NCBI RefSeq assembly: GCF_006717095.1
Contig: NZ_VFQE01000001.1
Coordinates: 1,240,001-1,304,000 of the forward strand
DNA length: 64,000 nt
Direction of reading: 5' to 3'
Source: Blastococcus colisei
GTDB taxonomy: Bacteria; Actinomycetota; Actinomycetes; Mycobacteriales; Geodermatophilaceae
Under the pieces are notes generated by a model. It worked only from the letters and a program-made list of their open reading frames with translations, searched no databases and was not told the origin of the DNA. Positions within the stretch are counted from its first letter, which is position 1, and every line of letters begins with the position of its first letter. Of the stretch, positions 40,671 to 49,397 are shown in pieces. The position numbers and the translations under genes were made by a program.

Positions 40671-41081
40671 GTGCGGGACTACAACTGGATCGCCATCGGC
40701 GGCGGGTTCACGATGGACGACGACGCGACGCGCATGCATGCGTTCATGCGCAACGCCGGGAAGGCGCAGCGACTGCTCGATGCTGCGGACGCCGACCTCG
40801 AGGCGTGGCGCGACGCGGCAGGGATCGACGCGATACACCTGGTGCTGGAAACCGATTCGGACGCGAGCGAGCCGGAGATCGACCCCATGCCGGTCGGCGA
40901 GGACCGCGTGCAGGTGTACGCGGTGCGGGCACCATGGTTGGTGGACGACTTCGTGGACGAAGACATGGGCGCATGGCAGCTCGTCGTCCACGTCGTCGCG
41001 GTCCTGATGACCATCCACCGCGAGACGGGGCTGCCCCTGCCCGCGTTCCGCCTCGGTGCCGGGGAGTACGTCATCGGGTGA
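40671..41081 (+). CDS. hypothetical protein
   Basis: 136 aa, acidic, without signal peptide or membrane segment. It is a plausible small globular protein ([37 protein letters not shown]) ending GAGEYVIG. I recognise no motif. Codon use is slightly less GC-biased than its neighbours (codons such as GCA, GAT, CAT, ATA and TTG appear more often), so it may be a more recent arrival between the amidohydrolase and proS genes. GTG 40671 has no Shine-Dalgarno but a -10-like box 6 nt upstream. Confidence 0.6.
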   Translation: MRDYNWIAIGGGFTMDDDATRMHAFMRNAGKAQRLLDAADADLEAWRDAAGIDAIHLVLETDSDASEPEIDPMPVGEDRVQVYAVRAPWLVDDFVDEDMGAWQLVVHVVAVLMTIHRETGLPLPAFRLGAGEYVIG

Positions 41082-41133
41082 CGCCCTCCGGGCTGTCGGG
41101 AAACCGCTTCCGCCCGCCTGGGAGACTTCTTCC

Positions 41134-42882
41134 GTGCTGTTGCGGATGTCGACCCTGTTCCTGCGAACCCTGCGTGACGACCCGGCCGACGCCGAGGTCC
41201 CGAGCCACCGGCTGCTCGCGCGCGGCGGGTACATCCGCCGGGCCGCACCCGGTGGGTTCACCTGGCTCCCGCTGGGCTTCCGCGTGTTCCGCAACGTCGA
41301 GCGCATCGTCCGCGAGGAGATGGACGCGATGGGCGCGCAGGAGGTCCACTTCCCGGCGCTGCTGCCCCGCGAGCCCTACGAGGCGACCGGCCGGTGGACC
41401 GAGTACGGCCCCAACCTCTTCCGCCTGCAGGACCGGCGGGGCAACGACTTCCTGCTCGGCCCCACGCACGAGGAGATGTTCACGCTCCTGGTGAAGGACC
41501 TCTACGGCTCCTACAAGGACCTGCCGCTCTCGCTGTACCAGATCCAGACGAAGTACCGGGACGAAGCGCGGCCGCGGGCCGGGCTCTTCCGCGGGCGCGA
41601 GTTCACGATGAAGGACAGCTACTCCTTCGACGTCGACGACGCCGGGCTGGACCGCTCCTACGCCGCGCACCGCGCCGCCTACATCCGGATCTTCGACCGG
41701 CTCGGCCTGGACTACGTGATCGTCTCGGCGATGTCCGGTGCGATGGGCGGGTCCAAGAGCGAGGAGTTCCTGCACCCGACGTCGATCGGCGAGGACACCT
41801 TCGCCCGCTCGCCCGGCGGCTACGCGGCGAACGTGGAGGCCGTCTCCACCGTCGTCCCCGAGGCGATCCCGTTCGACGGGCTGCCGGAGGCGCACGTCGA
41901 GGACACCCCCGACACCCCGACCATCGAGACGCTGGTCGCCGTCGCGCAGGAGATGTTCCCCGACGCCGGGTACACCGCCGCGTCGACGCTGAAGAACGTC
42001 GTCGTCACCCTCGTGCAGCCCGACGGCAGCCGCGAACCGCTGGTCATCGGTCTGCCCGGCGACCGCGAGGTCGACGCCAAGCGGCTGGAGGCGCAACTCG
42101 CCCCGGCCGAGGTCGAGCCGTTCACCGACTTCGCCGGCAACCCGGCCCTCGTCAAGGGCTACATCGGACCGCAGGTGCTCGGCAGCGAGAGCGAGTCGAA
42201 GATCCGCTACCTGGTCGATCCCCGGGTCGTCCCCGGCACCCGCTGGATCACCGGCGCGAACGAGTCCGGCAAGCACGTGTTCGACCTCGTGGCGGGGCGG
42301 GACTTCACCTGGGACGGCGTCATCGAGGCGGCCGAGGTGCTGCCCGGAGACCCCGCGCCCGACGGCTCCGGGCCGCTGGAGCTCGCCCGCGGCGTGGAGA
42401 TGGGCCACATCTTCCAGCTCGGCCGCAAGTACGCCCAGGCCCTCGACCTCAAGGTGCTCGACGAGAACGGCAAGCTGGTCACGGTGACCATGGGGTCCTA
42501 CGGCATCGGGGTCTCCCGCGCCGTCGCGGCGATCGCCGAGTCCACGCACGACGAGCTGGGCCTGGTCTGGCCCCGCGAGGTCGCCCCGGCCGACGTGCAC
42601 GTCGTCGCCACGGGCAAGGACGCGGCCGTGTTCGAGGCCGCCGAGTCCCTGGCGGCCGAGCTCGTGGCCGCCGGTCTCACCGTGCTCTACGACGACCGGC
42701 CGAAGGTCTCCCCAGGCGTGAAGTTCAGGGACGCCGAGCTGCTCGGTATGCCGACGATCGTCACGGTCGGCAGGGGCCTCGCCGAGGGCGTCATCGAGGT
42801 GCGCGACCGGAGGACCGGCGAACGCGAGGAGGTGCCCGTCGCCGAGGCGGGTGCCCGCGTGCTCGCCGCCGTCCGCGGCTGA
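41134..42882 (+). CDS. proS: prolyl-tRNA synthetase
   Basis: Class II aminoacyl-tRNA synthetase, 582 aa, bacterial ProS type. Motif 1/2 region: [16 protein letters not shown] and [15 protein letters not shown]. The editing (INS/YbaK) domain lies between motifs 2 and 3 at about 225-385 with [17 protein letters not shown]. Motif 3: [16 protein letters not shown]. The C-terminal anticodon-binding domain follows ([21 protein letters not shown]). GTG 41134 has GGGAG upstream; ATG 41146 is an alternative. A short GC hairpin follows the stop. Confidence 0.96.
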   Translation: MLLRMSTLFLRTLRDDPADAEVPSHRLLARGGYIRRAAPGGFTWLPLGFRVFRNVERIVREEMDAMGAQEVHFPALLPREPYEATGRWTEYGPNLFRLQDRRGNDFLLGPTHEEMFTLLVKDLYGSYKDLPLSLYQIQTKYRDEARPRAGLFRGREFTMKDSYSFDVDDAGLDRSYAAHRAAYIRIFDRLGLDYVIVSAMSGAMGGSKSEEFLHPTSIGEDTFARSPGGYAANVEAVSTVVPEAIPFDGLPEAHVEDTPDTPTIETLVAVAQEMFPDAGYTAASTLKNVVVTLVQPDGSREPLVIGLPGDREVDAKRLEAQLAPAEVEPFTDFAGNPALVKGYIGPQVLGSESESKIRYLVDPRVVPGTRWITGANESGKHVFDLVAGRDFTWDGVIEAAEVLPGDPAPDGSGPLELARGVEMGHIFQLGRKYAQALDLKVLDENGKLVTVTMGSYGIGVSRAVAAIAESTHDELGLVWPREVAPADVHVVATGKDAAVFEAAESLAAELVAAGLTVLYDDRPKVSPGVKFRDAELLGMPTIVTVGRGLAEGVIEVRDRRTGEREEVPVAEAGARVLAAVRG

Positions 42883-42886
42883 CGCC

Positions 42887-42906
42887 GGGGGCCGGACGGC
42901 GCCCCC
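42887..42906 (+). terminator. possible terminator of proS
   Basis: GGGGGC (42887-42892) pairs with GCCCCC (42901-42906) around an 8-base loop, 5 bp after the proS stop. It is short and lacks a T-tract. Confidence 0.35.
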
Positions 42907-42914
42907 ACACCGTC

Positions 42915-42925
42915 TGGCACAATGG
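42915..42925 (+). promoter_or_regulatory. TGGCACAATGG motif upstream of rpsP
   Basis: A nearly identical motif (TGGCACAGTAG, 45553-45563) precedes rplS at almost the same distance, 126 versus 132 bp. CACAAT could be a -10 element; no clear -35 was found. Confidence 0.4.
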
Positions 42926-43051
42926 CGGGTCGAACACGGCGGTGGCGGCCCTCTCACCGTTTCCGGCCGTGTCCATCGCTCCGCCCCGGCGTACCCCCAC
43001 ACGCCGCTCCGGCGAGCAACCACACAGCGTTCGAGGAGTACACCACCCACC

Positions 43052-43531
43052 GTGGCCACCAAGATCAAGCTCATGCGCCTGGGCAAGATGCGCGCGCCGT
43101 ACTACCGCATCGTCGTCGCCGACGCCCGGACCAAGCGTGACGGCCGCTCGATCGAGACGATCGGCAAGTACCACCCGAAGGAGGACCCCTCCTTCATCGA
43201 GGTCGACGCCGAGCGCGCTGCCTACTGGCTCGGCGTCGGCGCCCAGCCGACCGAGGCCGTCGCCGCCATCCTCCGGGTGACCGGCGACTGGCAGAAGTTC
43301 AAGGGCGAGCCGGCCCCCGCCCCGATGCGGGTCGCCGAGCCCAAGCCGGACAAGAAGGCCCTCTACGAGGCCGCCGTCCGCGCCGGCATGGACGAGCCGA
43401 CCAACGAGGCGACCACCGCCAAGAAGAAGGCCGCTCCCAAGAAGGCCGCCGCTGCCGACGAGGCACCGGCCGCCGAGGCTGCGCCCGAGGCACCCGCCGC
43501 GGACGCCGCCGCAGAGACGCCCGCCGAGTAA
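43052..43531 (+). CDS. rpsP: 30S ribosomal protein bS16
   Basis: 159 aa. Residues 1-~85 are the S16 core ([35 protein letters not shown]). A long C-terminal extension of about 70 residues, lysine-rich and then alanine/proline/glutamate-rich, is typical of actinobacterial S16 and probably disordered. GTG 43052; GAGGAG lies about 13 bp upstream, rather far. First gene of rpsP-KH-rimM-trmD-Nudix. Confidence 0.96.
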   Translation: MATKIKLMRLGKMRAPYYRIVVADARTKRDGRSIETIGKYHPKEDPSFIEVDAERAAYWLGVGAQPTEAVAAILRVTGDWQKFKGEPAPAPMRVAEPKPDKKALYEAAVRAGMDEPTNEATTAKKKAAPKKAAAADEAPAAEAAPEAPAADAAAETPAE

Positions 43532-43534
43532 GAC

Positions 43535-43771
43535 GTGCTGGAAGACGCGCTCGAGCACCTGGTCAAGGGCATCGTCGACCACCCGGAAGACGTGACCGTC
43601 GACCTGCTCACCAACCGTCGCGGCAAGACCCTCGAGATCCGGGTCCACCCCGACGATCTCGGCAAGGTCATCGGCCGGGGCGGGCGCACCGCCAAGGCGC
43701 TGCGCCAGGTGATGACCGGCGTCGGCGGGCGCGGCCTCCGGGTCGACGTCGTCGACACCGACGGGCGCTGA
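43535..43771 (+). CDS. KH-domain RNA-binding protein (KhpA-like)
   Basis: 78 aa with one KH domain; the GXXG loop is IGRGGRT (about 47-53), flanked by TLEIRVHPDDLGKV and AKALRQVMTG. KhpA-type proteins bind RNA and are encoded between rpsP and rimM in most Gram-positives, as here. GTG 43535 starts 3 bp after the rpsP stop. Confidence 0.94.
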   Translation: MLEDALEHLVKGIVDHPEDVTVDLLTNRRGKTLEIRVHPDDLGKVIGRGGRTAKALRQVMTGVGGRGLRVDVVDTDGR

Positions 43772-43779
43772 GCGTCGGC

Positions 43780-44319
43780 TTGACCGAAGGTTCCTCCGAC
43801 ACCGTGGTGGTCGGCCGCATCGGCCGACCCCACGGTGTTCGTGGTCTGGCCACCGTCGAGGTGCGCACCGACGACCCCGACGACCGGTTCGCCCCCGGCG
43901 CGGTGCTGGCCACCGATCCGCCCAAGCGCGGGCCGCTCACCGTCGTCGACAAGCGCTGGCACAGTGGCACCCTGCTGCTGCAGCTGGCGGCCCCCTCCGG
44001 TGAGGTCTACGGCACCCGCGAGGACGTCGACGCCCTGCGCAACACGCTCCTGCTCGTCCCCGTCGCGGACCTGCCGGAGATCGAGGACCCGGACTCCTAC
44101 TACGACCACCAGCTGGTGGGCCTGAGCGTCCGGCTGCCCGACGGCTCGGCCGTCGGCGAGGTCACCGCGGTCCGCCACGAGGCGCAGGATCTGCTGGTCG
44201 TCCGCCGCGGCGACGGCGGGGAGGCGCTGATCCCCTTCGCGTCCGCGATCGTGCCCACGGTCGACGTGGCCGGGGGCTTCCTGGTCGTCGACCCACCGGA
44301 GGGGCTGCTCGACCTGTGA
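43780..44319 (+). CDS. rimM: ribosome maturation factor RimM
   Basis: 179 aa, 30S assembly factor. [25 protein letters not shown] is the RimM N-terminal domain and the PRC-barrel domain follows ([37 protein letters not shown]). The start appears to be TTG 43780, 8 bp after the KH gene stop, without a strong ribosome binding site; GTG 43804 would remove part of the first strand. The stop overlaps trmD (GTGA). Confidence 0.95.
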   Translation: MTEGSSDTVVVGRIGRPHGVRGLATVEVRTDDPDDRFAPGAVLATDPPKRGPLTVVDKRWHSGTLLLQLAAPSGEVYGTREDVDALRNTLLLVPVADLPEIEDPDSYYDHQLVGLSVRLPDGSAVGEVTAVRHEAQDLLVVRRGDGGEALIPFASAIVPTVDVAGGFLVVDPPEGLLDL

Positions 44320-45053
44320 CCTTCCGCGTCGACGTCGTCACGATCTTCCCCGAGTACCTCGCCCCACTGGGGCAGTCGCTGCTGGGCAAGGCCGCCGAGC
44401 GGGGGCTGGTCGCAATCGGTGTGCACGACCTGCGGCAGTGGACCGACGACGTGCACCGCACCGTGGACGACGCTCCGTACGGCGGCGGCCCCGGCATGGT
44501 CATGAAGCCCGAGCCGTGGGCGCTCGCCCTGGAGGCCGTCCGCCCGCCCGGTACCCGGCTCGTCGTCCCCACGCCCGCCGGCCGGCCCTTCACCCAGGCC
44601 ATGGCCGCCGAGTGGGTGACCGAGCCCGGCCTGGTCTTCGCCTGCGGCCGCTACGAGGGCATCGACCAGCGGGTCGCCGACTGGGCAGCCGAGGCGGGCC
44701 CGGTGTCGGAGGTCTCCATCGGCGACTACGTGCTCGCCGGCGGGGAGTCCGCGGTCCTGGTGATGGTCGAGGCGGTCACCCGGCTGCTGCCCGGCGTCGT
44801 GGGCAACCGGGAGTCCGTCGAGTTCGACTCGCACGCCGACGGGCTGCTCGAAGGGCCCTCCTACACCCGGCCGGCAACATGGCGCGGCCACGAGGTCCCG
44901 CCGGTGCTGCTGTCGGGCGATCACGCGGCCATCGCCCGCTGGCGGCGCGCGGAGTCGCTGCGGCGCACGGCCACCCGCCGTCCCGACCTGCTCGCCGCAC
45001 TTCCGGAGGATGGCCTCACTGACGCGGAACGGGCCGCTCTGGACCACTCGTGA
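44316..45053 (+). CDS. trmD: tRNA (guanine(37)-N1)-methyltransferase
   Basis: 245-aa SPOUT methyltransferase that makes m1G37 and prevents frameshifting. [22 protein letters not shown] is the N-terminus; the trefoil-knot SAM site includes [11 protein letters not shown] and [28 protein letters not shown] is also characteristic. GTG 44316 overlaps rimM and the stop overlaps the Nudix gene (GTGA). Confidence 0.97.
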   Translation: MTFRVDVVTIFPEYLAPLGQSLLGKAAERGLVAIGVHDLRQWTDDVHRTVDDAPYGGGPGMVMKPEPWALALEAVRPPGTRLVVPTPAGRPFTQAMAAEWVTEPGLVFACGRYEGIDQRVADWAAEAGPVSEVSIGDYVLAGGESAVLVMVEAVTRLLPGVVGNRESVEFDSHADGLLEGPSYTRPATWRGHEVPPVLLSGDHAAIARWRRAESLRRTATRRPDLLAALPEDGLTDAERAALDHS

Positions 45054-45547
45054 AGCGTCCATGGGTCCGGCCGACCGCTCGGGTCGTCGTCCTCGATCCC
45101 TCCGACCGGGTGCTCCTGCTCGGGGCCCGGCTCAGCGACCCCGCGGTGCCGCCCGGCGACGTCCTGTTCTGGTACACGCCCGGCGGGGGAGTGGAGGACG
45201 GCGAGGGCGTGCGGGATGCCGCCGTCCGCGAGCTCGCCGAGGAGATCGGATTCGTCGCCGCACCGTCGGCGCTGGAAGGACCGGTGTGGCTGCGCCGGCA
45301 CGTCGGCGTCTTCGCGGGGATGGACATCGACTCGCGGGAGACCTTCTTCGTCCTCCGCGACGTCGTCCACGAGGTGGACGCCCGCGGCCGTACCGAGCTG
45401 GAGCTGCTGGGTGAGGAACCGCACCGCTGGTGGTCGGTCGAGGAGATCGCCGCGAGCACGGAGACCTTTGCGCCCGGTGACCTCGCCGACCGGCTGTCGG
45501 AGCTGCTCACCGGCTCGTGGACGGGGCCGCCGCGCATCGTCAGCTGA
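45050..45547 (+). CDS. Nudix hydrolase
   Basis: 165 aa. The Nudix box spans [18 protein letters not shown] and AEEIGF (about 45-68) and is complete. [19 protein letters not shown] begins the fold, and [10 protein letters not shown] the end. Substrate is unknown. It is coupled to trmD by a GTGA overlap, so it may belong to the same operon, although Nudix genes are not a constant part of it. Confidence 0.88.
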   Translation: MKRPWVRPTARVVVLDPSDRVLLLGARLSDPAVPPGDVLFWYTPGGGVEDGEGVRDAAVRELAEEIGFVAAPSALEGPVWLRRHVGVFAGMDIDSRETFFVLRDVVHEVDARGRTELELLGEEPHRWWSVEEIAASTETFAPGDLADRLSELLTGSWTGPPRIVS

Positions 45548-45552
45548 AGATG

Positions 45553-45563
45553 TGGCACAGTAG
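45553..45563 (+). promoter_or_regulatory. TGGCACAGTAG motif upstream of rplS
   Basis: Partner of the motif at 42915. It starts 6 bp after the Nudix gene stop and 132 bp before rplS, suggesting that rplS has its own promoter. Confidence 0.4.
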
Positions 45564-45695
45564 AGAGCTGCTGCAGACCGTCGGCGCCGCCGGTGGGAGC
45601 TCCTCCGCAGGAGCCGCAGCTCCCCGGGACCGGACAGCCGGGGCGTTCCGCTGTCCGCACCGAGAACGAGCCATCTGAGACTGAGGACTGCCGAG

Positions 45696-46052
45696 ATGAA
45701 CACCCTGGACGCACTCGACGCCGACTCGTTGCGCGACGACATCCCCGACTTCCGCCCCGGGGACTCCGTCAAGGTGCACGTGCGCGTGGTCGAGGGCAAC
45801 CGCTCGCGTATCCAGGTCTTCCAGGGCGTCGTGATCCGGCGCCAGGGTGGCGGCATCCGCGAGACCTTCACCGTGCGCAAGGTGAGCTTCGGCGTCGGCG
45901 TGGAGCGCACCTTCCCGGTGCACACCCCGGTCGTCGAGAAGATCGAGGTCGTCACCCGCGGTGACGTGCGCCGCGCCAAGCTGTACTACCTCCGTGAGTT
46001 GCGCGGCAAGGCCGCCAAGATCAAGGAGAAGCGGGACGTCGTCTCGCGCTGA
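45696..46052 (+). CDS. rplS: 50S ribosomal protein bL19
   Basis: 118 aa, typical L19: [54 protein letters not shown], and a basic C-terminus [14 protein letters not shown] 45696. The 148-nt interval before it holds the TGGCACAGTAG motif and no gene. lepB follows, as in mycobacteria. Confidence 0.97.
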   Translation: MNTLDALDADSLRDDIPDFRPGDSVKVHVRVVEGNRSRIQVFQGVVIRRQGGGIRETFTVRKVSFGVGVERTFPVHTPVVEKIEVVTRGDVRRAKLYYLRELRGKAAKIKEKRDVVSR

Positions 46053-46106
46053 CACGCTTGACAGTCGGTTCTGACCGGCTGTGGTCGCGGCGGGTCTCCC
46101 GCGCCG

Positions 46107-46112
46107 TACGCT
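46107..46112 (+). promoter_or_regulatory. -10 element of lepB, probable leaderless transcript
   Basis: TACGCT fits TANNNT and ends 8 nt before the ATG at 46121. Confidence 0.4.
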
Positions 46113-46120
46113 GCTCCCTG

Positions 46121-47050
46121 ATGAGCAGCGACCGGCCCGGGGGGCCCGCCGACGTCGTTCCGGGGGATGGCCGGGGGGACGACGTCCCCACGGCGGACGA
46201 GGCGACCGGCCGGAGCTCGCGCCGCGCCCGTCGCGACAAGGCCGCGAAGAAGGGCTCCCTGCTGCGCGAGCTGCCGGTGCTCCTGCTCATCGCGTTCGTG
46301 CTCGCCCTGGTCGTCAAGACCTTCTTCGTCCAGGCCTTCTTCATCCCCTCGGGGTCGATGGAGCAGACGCTGCACGGTTGCACCGGGTGCACCGGGGACC
46401 GCGTGCTGGTGAACAAGGTGCCGTACTGGTTCGGCGAGCCCGAGCCCGGCGACATCGTCGTCTTCAGGGGCCCGGACACCTGGACGCCGGAGGTGTCCGT
46501 GGCCGAGCCGTCCAACTGGTTCTCCGCGGCGATGCTCTGGCTCGGTCGCACGGTGGGGGTGGCGCCACCGAGCGAGGACGACTTCGTCAAGCGGGTGATC
46601 GCCGTCGAGGGCCAGACCGTCGAGTGCTGCGATCCCGAGGGCCGCGTGACCGTCGACGACGAACCCCTGGACGAGCCCTACATCTTCGAGAACATCCGCC
46701 TCGAGGACCGCCCCTTCGGCCCGGTGACCGTCCCGGAGGGGCGGCTCTGGGTGATGGGTGACCACCGCTCGGCCTCGGCCGACTCCCGGTCGCACGTCGG
46801 CGACCAGTACGGCGGCACGATCGCCGTCGACGACGTCATCGGCAAGGCCGCGGTGATCGTCTGGCCGCTCAGCCGTTTCGGGCTCCTGGACTCTCCCGAC
46901 ATCCAGGCTGCCCACGCGGCAACTGCGGACCCGTCCGGCATCGCGGCGTCGACGGTGACGGCGTCGGCGGTGGCACCCTGGGCGATCGGGCTGACCGGCG
47001 CCCTGCCGGTGACGGCCTGGCTGCGGCAGCGGCGCTCGTCGGAGCGCTGA
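46121..47050 (+). CDS. lepB: signal peptidase I
   Basis: 309-aa membrane protease that removes Sec and Tat signal peptides. A cytoplasmic basic region (about 30-47) precedes one membrane helix (LPVLLLIAFVLALVV, 51-65). The catalytic serine is S79 in PSGSMEQTL and the general base is K157 in DDFVKRVIAVEG; the GDHRSASADSRSH box is present. The HGCTGCTGDR cysteine pair is a recurrent actinobacterial feature. A second hydrophobic stretch near the C-terminus (VAPWAIGLTGALPV) may be another helix. The frame opens with TTG at 46058, but ATG 46121 is more likely. Confidence 0.96.
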   Translation: MSSDRPGGPADVVPGDGRGDDVPTADEATGRSSRRARRDKAAKKGSLLRELPVLLLIAFVLALVVKTFFVQAFFIPSGSMEQTLHGCTGCTGDRVLVNKVPYWFGEPEPGDIVVFRGPDTWTPEVSVAEPSNWFSAAMLWLGRTVGVAPPSEDDFVKRVIAVEGQTVECCDPEGRVTVDDEPLDEPYIFENIRLEDRPFGPVTVPEGRLWVMGDHRSASADSRSHVGDQYGGTIAVDDVIGKAAVIVWPLSRFGLLDSPDIQAAHAATADPSGIAASTVTASAVAPWAIGLTGALPVTAWLRQRRSSER

Positions 47051-47203
47051 CCACTCCCGCTCGTCCCTCTGCTGCGCCGCGATCCTGACCGGCGCGGTTC
47101 TTCCCGCATATCCCCATCACGACCGTTCTCGTGTTACGCGTGGGGTCACGCCGCCGCCATTGCGCCGCTGCTGATACCAATCAAGAAATTGTCGAGAAAG
47201 TGT

Positions 47204-47231
47204 TCAAGTAACCGTTTCACCCTTCCGATGG
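47204..47231 (+). promoter_or_regulatory. candidate WhiG/FliA-type promoter
   Basis: TCAAGTAA (47204-47211), a 12-bp spacer and TCCGATGG (47224-47231) resemble the sigma-28/WhiG pattern TAAAGTTT-N11-GCCGATAA: 5 of 8 bases match at -35 and the CCGAT core matches at -10. It lies in an unusually AT-rich stretch (about 47100-47260) just before the response-regulator gene. Identified by eye. Confidence 0.4.
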
Positions 47232-47269
47232 AGACATTGCAAGTTCCCGGAGTCGAAACGGAGTCAGTT

Positions 47270-48019
47270 GTGTCTGCACCTATGGCGAGCAACGCCCGCG
47301 GGGTCACCCGCGTGCTCCTCCTCGCTGACGCGCCCGTCCTGCGTCGCGGTCTGGTCAGCATGATCAACGAGACGGCCGGCATGCAATCGGTGGGTACGCC
47401 CGGCGAACTGCGCCGCGCCCTCACGCTGGTCGAGTCGGCCCGTCCCGACGCCGTCGTCGTCGAGCTCGGCTCCGGCCGCGCCGCGACCCTCAACGCCTGC
47501 CGCGACCTGCGGCGCCGCTTCCCCCGTGTCGCGATCGTGGCACTGGCCACGTCCGAGGACCCGGCGATCGTGAACGAGGCGATCGCCGCGGGCATCCGTG
47601 GCTACCTGATGATCAACACCTCGCCGACGCTGCTCGGCTGGGCGATCCTGGCCGCTCGTGCGGGCCGGACGGTCGTCGACCCGCAGATCCGCCGGGTCGA
47701 GCCGTCGGCCGTGCCGGCCGCCAAGCCCTTCACGCCGGAGGTGCCCCTGACCCGGCGCGAGTCCGACGTGCTCGACGAGCTGCTGCTGGGCCAGTCCAAC
47801 CGGCAGATCGGGCGGAACCTCTTCATCAGCGAGGACACCGTCAAGTCCCACGTCAAGGCCATCCTGCGCAAGCTGGGTGCCCGCGACCGGGCGCACGCGG
47901 TCTCCCTGGTGCTGTCCAACCGGCAGCCCGGCTGCACCTGTGGTGCCCACGGCCTGTCCTCCGCCGCCCCGGCGGAGGCCGAGGTGTCCAGCCCCGACAT
48001 GGGGCTCGCCGAGCTCTGA
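47270..48019 (+). CDS. atypical LuxR-family response regulator
   Basis: 249 aa. The receiver-like domain (about 10-130) keeps the fold (RVLLLADAPVLRRGLVSMI, AIVALATSEDP, AAGIRGYLMINTS), but the phospho-acceptor aspartate is glutamate (AVVVELGSG), the acidic pair is A-D, and the conserved lysine is missing, so classical phosphorylation is unlikely. The C-terminal LuxR HTH is intact (LTRRESDVLDELLLGQSNRQ, SEDTVKSHVKAILRKLG). This resembles the developmental regulators WhiI and BldM, but orthology is unproven. GTG 47270 was chosen for a GGAG 6 nt upstream. No sensor kinase is adjacent. Confidence 0.82.
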   Translation: MSAPMASNARGVTRVLLLADAPVLRRGLVSMINETAGMQSVGTPGELRRALTLVESARPDAVVVELGSGRAATLNACRDLRRRFPRVAIVALATSEDPAIVNEAIAAGIRGYLMINTSPTLLGWAILAARAGRTVVDPQIRRVEPSAVPAAKPFTPEVPLTRRESDVLDELLLGQSNRQIGRNLFISEDTVKSHVKAILRKLGARDRAHAVSLVLSNRQPGCTCGAHGLSSAAPAEAEVSSPDMGLAEL

Positions 48020-48037
48020 CTCCACGGCGCTTCCTCC

Positions 48038-48079
48038 GGCAGAACGGGCCGGCCCCATCCGGGGGCGGCCCGTTCTGCC
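48038..48079 (+). terminator. terminator after the response regulator
   Basis: A perfect 13-bp stem (GGCAGAACGGGCC, 48038-48050, with 48067-48079) around a GC-rich loop, 18 bp after the stop codon. Confidence 0.75.
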
Positions 48080-48136
48080 GTTCCGGCGGTGTCCGGTCGT
48101 CGTGCGCCGGTCGAGCCGTCGTACTGTCGGAGCGCG

Positions 48137-48913
48137 ATGGCCTCCCGATCCACCCACTCCACGTCGAGCCCGGCCGTGCGTGTCCGGCGCACGATCGCCG
48201 AGGAGGACCGCCCCGACTCGCTCTGGGACATGGAGCGTTCCCTGCGCCGTCGCGGGTTCGAGGTCGTCGCCGGCGCCGACGAGGCGGGTCGCGGGGCCTG
48301 TGCCGGTCCGCTCGTGGCCGCCGCATGCGTCCTCCCGTCCGGCCGTCGGGGCCGGGTCCCCGGCCTCGCCGACTCCAAGCTCCTCACCGCGGCCGTGCGG
48401 GAACGGGTCTACGCCGAGGTCGTCGACCGGGCACTGGCCTGGTCGGTGGTCGTCATCCCCGTCGACGAGCTGGACGCCCGCGGCATGCACGTCACCAACA
48501 TTGAGGCGCTGCGGCGGGCCGTCAGCGCACTGGACCCCTCGCCGGACTACGTCCTCACCGACGGCTTTCCCGTGCCCGGCATGGCCAGGCCGGGCCTGGC
48601 GGTGTGGAAGGGGGACCGGGTGGCCGCGTGCGTCGCCGCGGCCTCGGTGCTGGCGAAGGTCACCCGGGACGGGATGATGCTCGAGCTGCACGAGAAGTGG
48701 CCGCAGTACGACTTCGCGGGCCACAAGGGCTACATCACCGACGTGCACAGCGCCGCCCTGGAGCGGCACGGCCCCTGTCCCGAGCACCGGATGCGGTTCG
48801 TCAACGTCCGCAGCGCGCGTGACTCGTACGCCGCGCGGGCGGCCCAGCTGACCGGCTCCGGTGGGATGGTCGATGATGGGGCCATGAGTCCAGTGCCCGG
48901 AGAGGTTCGATGA
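48137..48913 (+). CDS. rnhB: ribonuclease HII
   Basis: 258 aa. Cleaves RNA in RNA-DNA hybrids and at embedded ribonucleotides. The catalytic GADEAGRG has D48 and E49; further acidic residues lie in LTDGFPVPG and the KGYITDVHSAALERHGPCPEHR region. A ~40-residue N-terminal extension precedes the domain. ATG 48137 has GGAG at 8 nt and also a -10-like TACTGT at 48122. It overlaps the DUF2469 gene by 4 bp. Confidence 0.95.
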   Translation: MASRSTHSTSSPAVRVRRTIAEEDRPDSLWDMERSLRRRGFEVVAGADEAGRGACAGPLVAAACVLPSGRRGRVPGLADSKLLTAAVRERVYAEVVDRALAWSVVVIPVDELDARGMHVTNIEALRRAVSALDPSPDYVLTDGFPVPGMARPGLAVWKGDRVAACVAAASVLAKVTRDGMMLELHEKWPQYDFAGHKGYITDVHSAALERHGPCPEHRMRFVNVRSARDSYAARAAQLTGSGGMVDDGAMSPVPGEVR

Positions 48914-49230
48914 GCACCGAGGATCTCGAGAAGTACGAGACCGAGATGGAGCTGCAGCTCTATCGCGAGTACCGGGACATCGTCCGCCAGTTCACCTACG
49001 TGGTGGAGACCGAGCGGCGGTTCTACCTGGCCAACTCGGTCGACCTCCAGGTCCGCGAGGCCGGCGGAGAGGTCTACTTCGAGCTGAAGCTGTCCGACGC
49101 CTGGGTCTGGGACATGTACCGGCCCGCGCGCTTCGTGCGGAACGTGCGGGTGCTGACATTCAAGGACGTCAACGTCGAGGAGCTCGACAAGCCCGACCTC
49201 GAGCTGCCGGAGAACCCGCGGATCACCTGA
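48910..49230 (+). CDS. DUF2469 family protein
   Basis: 106 aa, highly conserved in actinobacteria next to rnhB and lepB: MSTEDLEKYETEMELQLYRE, RQFTYVVETERRFYLANSVD, LSDAWVWDMYRPARFV. Function unknown. No membrane segment. ATG 48910 overlaps the rnhB stop (ATGA). Confidence 0.93.
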   Translation: MSTEDLEKYETEMELQLYREYRDIVRQFTYVVETERRFYLANSVDLQVREAGGEVYFELKLSDAWVWDMYRPARFVRNVRVLTFKDVNVEELDKPDLELPENPRIT

Positions 49231-49397
49231 GCGGCCTCGACGGCGTTGGTCACGTGCTGGAGCGGTCCGACTGCACGGTGTGGTCCTCATCCGCGTGCCC
49301 CGGGGCGCCGGCGTCATCCGTGGAGGATCCGATTGTCGGAGCTACACGAGGCTCCCTAGCGTCCGGGCACTGCGCCCGCCCGCCGAAGGGAAATCCC

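Noticed and set aside
46058-46120. TTG at 46058 as the lepB start
   Set aside because: The bases TTGACA look more like promoter sequence, and ATG 46121 gives the usual N-terminus with a -10 box 8 nt upstream.
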